A stretch of 64,000 nt of DNA from Prosapia bicincta (GCA_036971475.1 JBAIZL010000003.1:87479542-87543541), one strand, 5' to 3'; counted from the stretch's first letter, positions 40,706 to 52,894 are shown. Notes: generated from the sequence alone by a model not told the origin. A program made the numbers and translations.

Positions 40706-42100
40706 ATGAAATACAATTTTATGTTCACCAATGTTAACAGCTTCGACAATGAAAACATGGTTTCGAAACGCGTCAGCATGTTCACCAATGTTAACAGCTT
40801 CGACAATAGAAGCATGGTTTCGAAACGCGTCAGCATGTTCACCCATGTTAACAGCTTCGACAATGAAAGCATGGTTTCGAAACGCGTCAGCATGTTCACT
40901 AATGTTAACAGCTTCACCAATGGAAGCATGGTTTCGAAACGCGTCAGCATGTTCACCAATGTTAACAGCTTCGACAATGAAAGCATGGTTTCGAAACGCG
41001 TCAGCATGTTCACCCATGTTAACAGCTTCGACAATGAAAGCATGGTTTCGAAACGCGTCTGCATGTTCACCCATGTTAACAGCTTCGACAATGGAAGCAT
41101 GGTTTCGAAACGCGTCAGCATGTTCACCAATTTTCACAGATTCACCAATGGAAGCATGGTTTCAAAACGCGTCAGCATGTTCATCAATGTTAACAGCTTC
41201 GACAATGAAAGCATGGTTTCGAAACGCGTCAGCATGTTCACCAATATTAACAGCTTCACCAATGGAAGCATGGTTTCGAAACGCGTCAGCATGTTCACCA
41301 ATGTTAACAGCTTGACCAATGGAAGCATGGTTTCGAAACGCGTCAGCATGTTCACCAATGTTAACAGCTTCGACAATGAAAGCATGGTTTCGAAACGCGT
41401 CAGCATGTTCACCAATGTTAACAGCTTCGACAATGAAAGTATGGTTTCGAAACGCGTCAACATGTTCACTAATGTTAACAGCTTCGACAATGAAAGCATG
41501 GTTTCGAAACGCGTCAGCATGTTCACCCATGTTAACACCTTCGACAATGAAAGCATGGTTTCGAAACGCGTCAGCATGTTCACCAATGTTAACAGCTTCG
41601 ACAATGAAAGCATGGTTTCGAAACGCGTCAGCATGTTCACCAATGTTAACAGCTTCGACAATGAAAGCATGGTTTCGAAACGCGTCAGCATGTTCACCAA
41701 TGTTATCAGCTTCGACAATGAAAGCATGGTTTCGAAACGCGTCAGCATGTTCACCCATGTTAACAGCTTCGACAATGAAAGCATGGTTTCGAAACGCGTC
41801 CGCATGTTCACCAATGTTAACAGCTTCACCAATGGAAGCATGGTTTCGAAACGCGTCAGCATGTTCACCCATGTTAACAGCTTCGACAATGAAAGCATGG
41901 TTTCGAAACGCGTCAGCATGTTCACTAATGTTAACAGCTTCACCAATGGAAGCATGGTTTCGAAACGCGTCAGCATGTTCACCCATGTTAACAGCTTCGA
42001 CAATGGAAGCATGGTTTCGAAACGCGTCAGCATGTTCACCAATGTTAACAGCTTCACCAATGGAAGCATGGTTTCGATACGCGTCAACACAGTAACTTTA
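40706..42100. repeat. 57-bp minisatellite carrying a hammerhead-like 3' half
   Basis: About 24 highly similar units: AGCATGTTCACCAATGTTAA, CAGCTTCGACAATGAAAGCA, TGGTTTCGAAACGCGTC. Each contains a GAAA..TTTC hairpin followed by GAAACGCGTC; the GCT upstream and AGC downstream are placed as a short stem I would be. Positions aligned to CTGANGA read TCGACAA, so the catalytic 5' core is missing. Two main variants (cgacaatgaaag and caccaatggaag) are interspersed. Because 57 is a multiple of three and the unit lacks stops, five or more frames appear open on both strands; none is a gene. Confidence 0.95.
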
Positions 42101-43169
42101 AAATTCTCACTTGATTATAAATAATTACTTATGAATTGCAAAATGCTTTACTAAAGCATAATTCAAATTCTCCTTAGCAATTTGAAGGCTTTAACAATGG
42201 AGGCTCAAGAAGGGTTGATCCTTAGATAGGTCCTGATGCAACGTCATTACGAAATTGATTAATATACCAGGTTCCCCAGGCATCTAGTATGTTGTTGTCA
42301 CAGATACGTTATTCTCACACAGTTAGCTCCAGTCTGTAATATACCATTTTTTAGTTTAAAATTTGGATTTTTTTAGCAAAAAAAAGTCGGGGGTATTTAC
42401 AGGATTATATTACCTATTTCCAAGATTAAAATATAAAGGAAACAGCTGGATATAAGTCTTTATTATACTGACCTATTTAGCTGTCGATTATCGATTATTT
42501 CTTATCTATCACCTAAAGCTTTTCAAGTAGTTAAAGTATACCAACAAGTCTACGCGGCAACAAGTAGTAGGCTTCTTTAGTATCTCCAATCATTAGTGTA
42601 TTTTTGTGGGGATATTATTCTCATTTCTGTTTGTAAAAAATTAAAATAAAACAAATCATCGTCTAGTGGAAACCGGACGTTCCATCCTAAAGTTTCCGGG
42701 ACCGGCCTTGGTAAGATACAAGAAATGTGTTTCAGTCACTAAGTCTACCATGTCTGGGAAATGAGTACTAGGAGTAAAAACAGAGTTAATAGCGAAAAAT
42801 TGAGTCGTGGTTCTATTTATCTATTATTTTTTTTATTTGCCTTTTCTACCCCCAAGAGTATAAGCCTCTAAAACCCCTTAAGCCTCGTGGAAAATATCAA
42901 CAACAAACCTACCTCTTTATAACGTGTTCGTATTCCTGCTGCAAGTGAAAGAGTTAGAAATGCGCCAATCTGATAAAGTCTTTCTATAGAAAATCAAAAG
43001 ATAATGAAATTATACAGACCAGTAAGCGTACGCTAAGAGCGGGATGGACAAACGTGACAAAAAAGAAACCCCGTCAGGAATAACCGCTTGATAGGTCTGG
43101 GAGGGATATCCTTAGGAAATGGACGAGTATTATACCTTACAAATATTAAAAGGTTTAACTAAATAAATA
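42101..43169. other. Non-coding, no recognised feature
   Basis: The 42655-42720 and 43020-43120 stretches are GC-richer but short and without a frame. Confidence 0.4.
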
Positions 43170-43320
43170 AAATTCTCTAACCGCAATACAATCTTCAGTA
43201 GTACTTCTGAAAATGATTACCATGTAATCGAAATGTACATAAAGTAGTTGTAGTAAAATAAAGATTTTGTATTATGGTTAGTGGGTTTTATTTACTTCAT
43301 TAAAAAATTAGTCCACAGTG
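43170..43320 (+). mobile_element. Single-arm copy of the ATGTACAT palindromic family
   Basis: Shares taaataaataaaat at the left and gggttttatttacttcatta..CCACAG at the right with the elements at 15.2, 33.7 and 49.9 kb. It is diverged throughout and appears to have lost most of one arm. Confidence 0.5.
43202..43246 (+). ncRNA. Hammerhead-like motif with covarying stems but mutated core
   Basis: Stem I TACTT/AAGTA (43202-43206 with 43242-43246), CTGAAAA (43207-43213, G8 changed to A), an extra T, GATTAC-CAT-GTAATC (43215-43229), GAA, ATGTACAT (43233-43240), A. Relative to 15312 and 49957, both stems carry paired changes that keep base pairing. Loss of G8, the general base in catalysis, predicts an inactive ribozyme. 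Confidence 0.5.
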
Positions 43321-44402
43321 CTCAACAAAAGCAACAAAAAATAATTTTTAACTTACGAATAGCATTTAGTGGGGGTGCATCAAAAATTACGTAAAATGGC
43401 TACTTTATTTTAATCAACAGAACTGATTTACCCAACGTTGAGTTATACACGGTCGTAATACTCTGCGTTGTAAAAATGACCAAAATTATTTTAAAAATGA
43501 ATAATATAAATTCAAATTAAATCTGTCAAGTAATACATCGATTACTCGAAAGTTATAATTACACTAAAAAGCGTACAGAGCGGTTGTTTTCCTGAACAAA
43601 AACATTTCTTTAATAAATGGAAGCGATTTTTCACCATTTTATCCCCGCTGGCGTATTTTATAGGGAAAATTTATATCGATAATGTTTCATTTCTGCGCGA
43701 AATAATTTATTCCCGATAGAGAAGTCTCTTACAAAAAGCGTTTGGTTTTGTTGCAGATTAATTCATTTTCATGTTCGTTTACGAAATTGTTTATTCGTTG
43801 GTGAATAAAATCTTGTACAATAAGTCCGTATATTGTCCAGCCCTCTTTGTCATGAAAATTACTTTAGCTGAGTTTACATTTTAGTGTTTAGAACTTGTGT
43901 GAAACCTTAATTAGGTGAGAATCGATTTCCGTGCTATTATTAAAAGGGTAACATTTTGTTTTCGGGTCCGTACTTACTAAATTTATGACATAAAGGGTTT
44001 AGAACCCTTTAGATAGGTTTATTCCACTCCCAACTAAATGGAGCAATCGATGAATAACTTCTGAAAATGGCAAAACCTTTTAAGTTCAGGTAGTTATTAA
44101 ATAACGAATACATACGAAAAGTTTAAATATTGTAATAATGATATTGTGGATGATGATGACTTTGTCGTCGATACGCGTTTGACGAGTAAACTATTGTTTG
44201 CGAGTTCCTGTTTGTTATTATCTAACTATAACCTCTGAAGATGTTTTTTTATTTTAAAAAAATGTTTGAGGAATGGAAAAGTTATTTACAGTTTTGTAGA
44301 TTTCGTATTTACATTTTAACAAGTAGTGTGTTGTTTCAGGTTTCTTTCATTTGAAATTTATGCACATTTTTGTCTTAAAATGTACAATATTGAATTACAC
44401 AA
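43321..44402. other. Non-coding AT-rich sequence
   Basis: At 44235-44275, CCTCTGAAGATG followed by an AT stem looks like a badly decayed ribozyme-family arm lacking GAAA. Nothing else was seen. Confidence 0.4.
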
Positions 44403-44420
44403 GTCTCTTTCTCTTTCTCC

Positions 44421-44474
<54 letters not shown>

Positions 44475-45070
44475 CTGTCTATCTATCAAACTATTTATCT
44501 ATCTATCGTTCTTTGTCCATTCTTCTCCCCACCATCCCTCTGACTGTGTGTCTGTATTTCTCTCTGTCTGTCTGTTCGTCTTTCTCTCTTTCTCTCTTAC
44601 ACACCCTCACTTTCTTTCACTAGCTTTCTTTCTGTTTATGTCTCCCGTATCTCTCCCCTTTCTCTGTCCTGTTCTTTCTTTTTCACATCCTCTCTTTCTT
44701 TTACTCTCCCTTTCTTTCTCTTACTGTCCTCTACCTTTGACCCTCTCTCTCACTTTCTCTGTCCTCCCTCTTTCTTTGTCTCTCTCTCTTTCTTTGTCCT
44801 CCCTTTTTTTTAAACATTTCTCTTTCTTTCTTTCTCTCTCACTCCCTCTTTTTCTTTCACTCTCCCTTTCATTTTCTTACTGTCCCACTCTCTCTCTCTT
44901 TCTCTCTCTATCCGTATCTATCTTTTTACACTCCTTGTATCACTTTCTTTCTTTAACTCTCTGCTCCTATTCTTTCTTTTGGTCCCACTATCTCCATCTT
45001 TTTTTCACTCTCACTCTGTCTCTCTTCCTCTCTATATATCCGTCTCACTCTATGTCCCCCCCATCTCTTT
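44403..45070. repeat. Polypyrimidine (CT-rich) tract, ~670 bp
   Basis: Almost pure C and T on the plus strand, beginning with (CT)n and diverging into CTTT and CCCT mixtures. Long homopurine-homopyrimidine tracts can form triplex (H-DNA). The 248-codon serine/leucine-rich frame through it is an artefact. Confidence 0.95.
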
Positions 45071-45483
45071 AGCCATATTTCACACTAGAGATTTTTCATT
45101 CTGGCCGAGTTTACAAACAAACATTCCATCAGAGTGAGAGCAAGGCATTTGTCACAACGTTTAATCTAGTCGGGCTATTTTTACACGACACAAACACCAA
45201 CCGCTCGATTCCACTGTGCCTAGGAAGGCAGTTAATTGCTTACAGAAAAAATAAACTTGTGCTGGCGTCTTAGTGGGTTTATTTATTTTTCTAAAAAACA
45301 AGTTTAATGCGTAGAAACCATTCAATTATAGCCATTTCCAGATTACAAACACAAACCCTAATGGGTTTAAACTTGAATAAATATGAATAATTAGCATTTT
45401 TCTGCAGATAGAATTAGGGCTACTCAAAATATTTTTCAATTTAAAAACAATACAATTATATATTTATGTATAAGCTATAAATG

Positions 45484-45524
<41 letters not shown>

Positions 45525-45596
45525 AAAATACTTTTCCTTTAAATTTTATTATAATTGAATTTAGTTTTATTGTATGTTTAAAAAAGGTTTAAATAT
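45071..45596. other. Non-coding with a (TA)n tract at 45487-45519
   Basis: No gene or element boundary was recognised apart from the short TA run. Confidence 0.45.
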
Positions 45597-45655
45597 ATAG
45601 TAGATTCACGATTATCCGAACCCCGACTATCCGAGCTCCAGGTTAACAGAAATAA
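45597..45655 (+). mobile_element. Pogo/Tigger-like terminal inverted repeat, one end
   Basis: TATAGTAGATTCACGATTAT followed by CCGAACCCCGACTATCCGAG: the usual end of these elements, with repeated ATCCGA words. The opposite end was not located. Confidence 0.5.
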
Positions 45656-46740
45656 AAAAGACATACACTAGCTACTAACACGATTTGGATATTGGTATAT
45701 TTTGGAGAAAGGACGGAAAATACGTTTTCAGTGCGTGTATGAACTTTTTCATTTTGTTTTTTCATTTTGTTTTTATTTGAGTAACATTTTGTTTTATTAT
45801 TATTACAGCAGATGATGAATTTTTGACATCTTTGACAACGTTTTCATTCATTTCACCAGTTAACCATACATATTTTTCCTGATTCCGTATAATACAAATT
45901 TTTGGAATATTATCTGAAGCATCATTTAAAACCAAAGACTACAAACTTGAATACGAAAGAAAAATTGCAATAAGTTTTCTAAAGGAAAAATATCTAAACA
46001 CATTTTAAATTTTGTTCTAGAAACCTTTTGTTCTCATGCATATTTGTTTTAGTAAACATGTTTATACTATCTAACAACGAATACAACTCACAATTAGTAA
46101 TTTATTTTCTGCAAAGCGTTTCAATGAAAAAGTCATCTTCAACACTGAGTACAAATAAATACACAGACACTAAACTATCTAAGATAAGATGGTTTAGAAT
46201 CTGTCACGTTTTACTCATTGATGATGTCTTTGTTATGGAAAAACTTCTTACAAAATAGATTATTTACTGTGAGTTGTGTTCCTCATTATTTTGTTTTACA
46301 TTTGAATAAAAGCCAAGGTCTTTTTAATAAAACATGCTTTATATAAGTATTTACGCGCTATATAAGCACCCTTCACACTACGAGGGCGAAAGGGTAGTAA
46401 ATCCTTTACTACATAATTTCAGTTCTTTAAAATTTAATTACTTTGAAGACAAAAAAAATATTTTAAAATTTAAAAGAGCAAACAATTGAAAAGTTTCAGT
46501 GCTTTTGGCAAGCAGAATTTATGAAAATATTTTAAAAATACTTTGACTTCGTTATAGATTTATTTAGTGTGTTTTAAGTGTTTCGATCAAACTAAATATT
46601 TTAATTAAAATTTTACTTAGTTAAATAAACACCCTTTCATGGGGTAGTAATGTTTTCATTGTATAAATACCTTGAATTGTTGTAACAGTCGTAAAACATT
46701 ATTGGATTTGTAAGTGAATAGATATTTTGTGTAGATTTAG
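45656..46740. other. Non-coding, AT-rich
   Basis: May include the interior of the element whose end is at 45597. The 76-codon frame at 46028 has no recognisable features. Confidence 0.4.
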
Positions 46741-46743
46741 GAC

Positions 46744-46998
46744 GATCCGCTAGTCATGTAGTGTTCTGAGGGGGTATCATTAATCACACCACCTACACGT
46801 GACAGTTTCGTGGCCCCCAACAATAACCCTGTCGGGATAAACAATAACGATGTTGGAAATCGGTTCGAAAGGGATGTCGTTAACAAATACGAGAGCCTGG
46901 GATCCGATTACAAACCGGCTCGTTTCGTAGAGATAAAACCCCTCGAGCACTTTACAGACAATTTGTATGCGAATGTGTTGAAAGAAGTAACGTTGTAA
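46744..46998 (+). CDS. Unrecognised open frame in a GC-richer block
   Basis: Open from after a TAG at about 46758 to TAA at 46996-46998, about 79 codons without an ATG (a GTG occurs at 46810). The peptide is charged and hydrophilic, with N-N-N-P-V-G-I-N-N-N-D-V-G, R-F-E-R-D-V-V-N-K-Y-E-S and E-I-K-P-L-E-H-F. Composition is balanced and GC-richer than its surroundings, which is unusual here. I do not recognise the family. It could be a remnant of a mobile-element protein or an isolated exon; there is no clear acceptor upstream. Confidence 0.25.
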
Positions 46999-47182
46999 TA
47001 CAGTTTAGTCGGCAGTTACAGAGGATTTCGTAAAATCGAAACAAACAATAAGCTTCAGTCTCACCTGGGATTATCTTTAGCAGGTCGATAGCTTTTGGCG
47101 CGAAATAGTTTCCGAACAATTTTATTTATGTAAACTATGAAAGTTTGGAAATTTAGTAATTAAAATATAAGAAGCTAGTGTT

Positions 47183-47327
47183 CTAGAGCAGTTTTCCCCA
47201 ACCTTTTTCACCTGGCGACCCATCTCTCCTTATAGGAATATCTCCACGGTTCAACAAGATATGGTTGAACAAAAAACAATACTTGTATCGTATCTCTTCT
47301 TTAAATATATAATTTACCATCACGTAT

Positions 47328-47376
<49 letters not shown>

Positions 47377-47612
47377 CATTATCTCGTGCATATGATATAT
47401 TTATATTGTTGTTACGTGACAATGTTTTAAATGGTTGTTTTATTTTGTATTACTTTACGCAAATGTGACTTAAGAATACGGCTAAAAGAATACAATTGGA
47501 TTAGCTTAGATTTTTCTGATGGTTTACTTATTTTGTTTACGAGTCGCGACCCGTCTGAAACCCTTCCGCGACTCATCTAAACCCCTTCTGTGACCCACCG
47601 GTTGGGAATACG
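47183..47612. mobile_element. hAT-like MITE
   Basis: Left end CAGTTTTCCCCAACCTTTTT..ACCTGGCGACCC; the right end in reverse gives GTATTCCCAACCGGTGGGTC. 'gtcgcgacccgtctgaaacc' lies inside. The CAG..CCAACC..GCGACCC pattern is typical of hAT non-autonomous elements. A (TA)n tract (47330-47374) lies within. I could not confirm an 8-bp target duplication, so the exact ends are approximate. Confidence 0.6.
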
Positions 47613-49261
47613 AGTATTTAAAACAACATAATATCACAAAAAGCTGAAGTAGAAACCCTTGTTAAAACGCAAAAGGCCGCAGGAATATATTTGAAATTTT
47701 CAACACGACTTTAGTGATATAAAATCTCAAATGTTTCAAGTATCAAAATTGTAATTGTATTATTTACGCCTTAACATTTGAAACTATAATTAAACCAAAA
47801 TTTTATAACAAAGCATCTAAGAGCTACCATTGTAAAAACCTAAACGGTAATGTTTGATTTAATCACACGGATTTAGTTGAAATATTTGTTACAATTATAG
47901 AAGAAGACAAATTAATAATATAAACTATATATACAATAAATAATAAGCATGTATTTTTTTATGTACATTAAAAACATGTTCAACAAATATTCAGATGTTA
48001 AGCAAAATTCAATTCACTCAAAAAACAACGACCTTAGACATTTTAACGACTAGTCTATTGTAAAAGGATACGCATTGTGGCAGCGATATAATGCATATGC
48101 TCTAAACGATATGATCCTACAAAAGAAGGTCGTGATGCTGTACAAATATCTAAACCAGAACATTACTCCCTATCATTATCCTTACCACTAAAGATTTTTA
48201 ACCCTATTATTTAAGTCTCAACATCCCTAGTGGCTGACAATAACTTTATATTGATTTAAATTATATAAAAACCCAACACAAGAAATCTAAGATCTACTGT
48301 TGTAGAAAACATAGCGCTAAAGAGGTTTGATGAATAAGTGTCAAGTTGAAGATCAAGAAAAATTGAAGTATTTAACTGACAAAAATATAACTAGGCTACC
48401 TGATTCAATAAATCCCACGGGAACAAGATAAAATTGAAAATTTATTGGTTATTCCTATAAACTTGAGTAATTCGTGTAGTACTTTGATAAGTGTGCAGAA
48501 ATAAATTAAGAAATGTGCACGTGCGTAGAAGAGTCACAGCAGAAGACACTTTTAAAATTGTAAAAAATTGTATAGTTAAAAATGTTTATAAAAAATCTCT
48601 GTAAACGTTTCTAAAAACGTTTAAATATTCTTTAACCAAAACATATAAATACATTCTTTCATTACCCAGCACTCTATTTCCAAAAGAGATTTATTTATTT
48701 TCACCTAAATATTATTATAATCAATTATTCCCAACATATTGGAAACATCGCGAACGACATAAAGCCTCCAAACTAATCACTATGACGTAACGGGTACAGA
48801 GAGTTATTACAGTTTTATTGGTGCATAAAATCGATAACTATTTTATTTTCAGATAAATAAATGATAATAGTGAACGAGAGCCACCGGAGGGTCGAATAAA
48901 ACTATCGTAAAGAGAAGCTATTTTCGTAAATTCACAAATCGATGACCGCAACAAGCGTCCGCATTTGTCGGTAAGAGATGAAATCCAGATTGTTATTGCC
49001 CATTAAGAGGAAATCATTTGCCAAGTATCTTCTTTGCAAAAGTTATGGTTCAAAAATAAAAGCATGGTTCTATTAATTTTTATAATTCCAACCCTTATTT
49101 TCAGGAAAGAAAACTAATAACTTATCTCCGATGAATTATGTAAATATTTTAAAACTGTTTTGTTAACTCAAGGTTCTCCAGTTATTAAATACATACAACT
49201 CAGTTTGTTGAGAGAAAATTTTAAATTAGTTTATTTAAACCGTTTTAGGTCATAAATAAGC
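47613..49261. other. Non-coding AT-rich sequence
   Basis: No gene recognised. 'gaacgacataaagc' near 48750 is shared with 60145 and 62210 and may be a short dispersed repeat. Confidence 0.4.
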
Positions 49262-49341
49262 TTTTAGTAAAGGTTATGAGTAATAGCAATCGCTATATAA
49301 TAACAATAACTGTTTGAGCTCAGAATATTATGAATATATTT

Positions 49342-49400
<59 letters not shown>

Positions 49401-49906
49401 GTATGCTGATACGTATTCCTCCACGGATGGAAATACATCCGTTCATTCTGCAGTCCATAAATTCCCAGTTCCGAAATTTCGCTAGAATCTCATTCAGCAT
49501 TGAGGTGAACCCAACAACAGTAAAAGAGCGAGACTCGAGTAACTATTCATCATATGTATGTATGTATATATAGTAAACTCCCGATTATCCGTGGAAAATG
49601 GGGCCAGGCAACGTCGGATAACAGTAATCCCTGGATAATCCGCTATGAACAAAGAACACACAAAACGAACGATAATCGATTATTATACCGTAAGTTACAC
49701 AAATAATGACCCCGGTTAATGCAATTCACAAATAATCTTCAGAGGACAAAAAAAATACAGAAAATAATTTAAAATGTCAATGTATTTGACGGATTATAAC
49801 ATGTACATTTATATGTCTAACTATTTACAATACGTACATAAGTATATGTCAAAAGTAAGTATGTATGTACATATGTAATTTTTAACTGTATGAAGCAACT
49901 GTGGCG

Positions 49907-50045
49907 TAATGTTTATTTTTAAATAAATAAAACCTCAACTCCGTTGTATTTTAAATACCTCTGAAGATGATTGCTGGGCAATCGAAATGTACATCAGGTT
50001 TAGATAAATGTTATTTGTGGTTTAGAGGTTTTATTTATTTTAAAA
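49907..50045. mobile_element. Partly deleted palindromic ATGTACAT-family element
   Basis: Starts GTGGCGTAATGTTTATTTTT, the reverse of the right-hand edge seen at 15400-15425, continues aaataaataaaacctc, then after a deletion enters the ribozyme-like arm and ends gaggttttatttattttaaa. It lies inside the pogo-like MITE. Confidence 0.65.
49957..49999 (+). ncRNA. Hammerhead-ribozyme-like motif
   Basis: Stem I ACCT/AGGT (49957-49960 with 49996-49999), CTGAAGA (49961-49967), an extra T, GATTGC-TGG-GCAATC (49969-49983), GAA (49984-49986), ATGTACAT (49987-49994), C49995 as H17. The core is complete, with the common cleavage base C. Confidence 0.6.
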
Positions 50046-50660
50046 TATGTAATTTTCTTTACACATAATACAAAAAAATCTGTCACTTTCGTCTGTTTTT
50101 TTTTGTGAGGATTGATTTAGCTTTAATGTGCGATCTATGTTTCTTGAGAACCATTTTGTCGCACAGTGTCTACTTGTGTCACGTGTGTCACAAAAACATA
50201 AGGATCGATAACGTATATGACAGACATGGATAATGCATATGTCACGTCCTAGATTATTTATAGCCGAGATTAGCTGACATTTGTTTACAATCTTATGATA
50301 CACATTAGGTTTTCGGGCGTCCAAGCATTTTGTCATTGTCTCTTATATACAGTAGTCTGCTGGCCCACGTCGGGATGCGTCCCTTTCAATGTAAAAATTA
50401 GTACGTACATATTTACATATCTATTCCCTTCATCTTAACTTCTATTAAGCCTTATATTTATTTACACCAATTCACCATTTGGAAATTTAAACACATGAAT
50501 CTGATTGGAATAAAAATTGGATATTTGTAAAGTAATGGCAGACCCCGGTTAATCCGCAAACCGGTTAAACCGCCCACGGATAATCGGGAGTTTACTGTAT
50601 ATACAATAAATAAATTCATAATATTCTGAGCTCAAACAGGTATTGTTATTATATAGCGAT

Positions 50661-51051
50661 CCTATGAATGTGTATATATATATCATAGGCACTCTCTTTT
50701 CTTTTATTCATTTATTACTTATAATTTAATGTAGCTAAACAACAATCTTACTAGATAATTTTTGCTTGTCAGCACTCTAAAACTGTGCTATATTCTCATT
50801 TTCAAACACTAGAAAATTACCTTTTTATACTAGAATCTCTCTTTTATTATATTTTTATTTCAAAAAAGTACGTATATCGTGGGTATAATGAAAATCAATA
50901 TAATGTGTGTTTGTGTATATATCTATCTATCTATCTATAACTAAGGTTATTCAAATAAAAAAAACATTATTTATTTAATTTTTTATTTATATTTTATTCT
51001 TGTATTTGTACATCCTCAGTTGTTTTTAATTATTATACAAGAAAACACTAA

Positions 51052-51057
<6 letters not shown>
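50661..51057. other. Non-coding AT-rich spacer
   Basis: A short (TATC)n run occurs near 50920-50937. Nothing else was seen. Confidence 0.45.
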
Positions 51058-51113
<56 letters not shown>

Positions 51114-51231
51114 TATGGTGATATGTTTTCTTGTAATATAGTTAATGAATTAAAAATATTCCAAAAACAAGAATACTTTTAATGAATATATTCATTAAAA
51201 GTATTCTTGTTTTTGAAATATTTTTAATTCA

Positions 51232-51298
<67 letters not shown>
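51058..51298. mobile_element. Palindromic element between (TA)n tracts
   Basis: (TA)n 51058-51110; attccaaaaacaagaatact then ttttaatgaatata, meeting its own reverse complement at about 51190 (tattcattaaaagtattctt, gtttttgaaatatttttaat); (TA)n 51237-51298. It is the 56.6-kb element without the ribozyme-like centre. Confidence 0.7.
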
Positions 51299-51304
<6 letters not shown>

Positions 51305-52506
51305 TTATTTATTTAAAACCCGTTTCGTTGATTTTTATATCAACATATAAAGTTGGAAAGTTACAAATCTTTTACGTTAGTTAGGTGTCTTGCTACTTGT
51401 AATCGTGTCTTACTGAAAATCTAGTAATTTACAAATCATTTTCCCTGTGAAAAGGTTTATTGAAAAATTTCGTTTGTATGGAAATAGTTCAGTAAATTCT
51501 TGAAGAATTCGTCAAATCGAATTATATGTTTATGGCTGCCCATTCAGCAGCAGAGTCAAAATTAAATAAATTCAGTTAAGGCTATCGTCACCTCTCTTCA
51601 CCTCGGTTGATATCAACCCTGCTTTAAGTATATTTATGTAACCCTACTCATATACACCATCCTTCCCTATCGTACGGTAGTAATTATATAGGCTGATATC
51701 CTTAAACTTCAAAAACATTCAATGAATTTCAATCGTATTATTCAATTCTTTACAAAAAAAATTACAAATGATTATAATGTAATATTTTTTACCATTACTT
51801 AAGCTTTACGTTTCGTAAAGGTACCTTTGCAATTAGCACACCTGACCTATCTACACCTACACCTTTAGAGGCCCTACTGGTCTGCGTGACCTCGATCTGT
51901 CAAAGACGACCGTTGTAAATTTAATTGTGTTATGTTTCGCTACTCAGTAAGTCCGCTAAGTTTAATTGCTTTGTTTTGAATTACTTAACGAATAAGTCCC
52001 TATTGCAAAATGTTTAGAGTTAAATTATTCTCTCATTTCTAATTTGATTACGTAACTGTTTATCTTATGAAATTTAATTAGACTTTACCTTCTATTACGA
52101 TTAAGTAACTTGTTTAAAGGAGCCTCGTTGTAATTTTAACGCTTCAGTAGATAAGAATTTTATTTTTTTTCTTGTTAAGTAATTAAGTTGACCTAAGTAG
52201 TGAGGCAGAAATGACTTCTTCGCCGAATTAGTAGTAAGCTAGACGTATAAAGACATAATTGCTTTTTGTTATCGAAAAGTGTAAAATTACAATATTTACC
52301 GCAACGGAATTTTACATCGTAGCTATAGATACTGATAGATACCTATAGTACATTGCACCAAAACTCAGTTTTGTTTTTCAATTGTAAAAATATTTTATAG
52401 TTAGTAATTAGAGAAATTGAAACAATATTCGCAAATCCCTTTAGTTTGACCTTGACCCGCTGAGAATGTAGGTTTTACTTACACGCATTCCAAATCACGT
52501 AGTCAA
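51299..52506. other. Non-coding; increasingly mixed composition toward the right
   Basis: No coding region recognised. The stretch from 51800 is less AT-rich and leads into the CRE/TATA segment. Confidence 0.4.
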
Positions 52507-52894
52507 TGACGTCATGCTACGTTATACTTTCGGTGTAGAAGCCGCTTTGCCCCTCTACTTACTTAGTTAATTGAAAAAGCATAGTCTCAGCATGTAAAGT
52601 ACAAACATGTTATACCTCTAAAACAGAGTGATCTTTAAAGATGGATCAATAAATTGGGGAACGTCCTCATAAACAAGCAACTACGTGATGCAGAAAATAA
52701 TTTAGCTCTATTCAGACGCGTAAGATAAAGCCTGCCATAAAGAGAAAAGCATTTATTTTAAACAGTTTTCATGAAAAAGGAAATATTTTACAAAGTAACA
52801 CTTCCCCTATTTACACAGCCGCATTAAATTTAAAGACGCAATGTCTGTCCAACCTCACTATTTCAGTAACCGAAGTGCAAGAGTCATGACGTCA
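52507..52894. promoter_or_regulatory. Two perfect CRE sites
   Basis: TGACGTCA at 52507-52514 and again at 52887-52894, both inside ATGACGTCATG-like context, plus GACGTCAA at about 52916. Such palindromes are targets of CREB/ATF-type bZIP factors. Two within 400 bp is unlikely by chance in AT-rich DNA. Another isolated site lies at 57377-57384. Confidence 0.5.

Larger units (their letters stand above)
49289..50660. mobile_element. Composite element: pogo-like TIRs nested inside an outer inverted repeat
   Basis: Inner TIRs: TAGTAAACTCCCGATTATCC at 49570-49590 and the reverse complement ending TTTACTGTATA at 50577-50602, about 1.03 kb apart, without a transposase frame, so non-autonomous. Outside these, 49289-49345 and 50604-50660 are inverted copies of ATCGCTATATAATAACAATA followed by CTGTTTGAGCTCAGAATATT. 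(TA)n-(GTAT)n lies at 49356-49404. The interior includes the hammerhead-like element at 49907-50045. Confidence 0.7.

Noticed and set aside
40684..42124. Up to 472-codon frames on both strands
   Set aside because: All arise from the 57-bp tandem repeat, which lacks stops in most frames.
44326..45072. 248-codon Ser/Leu-rich protein
   Set aside because: Translation of the polypyrimidine tract.
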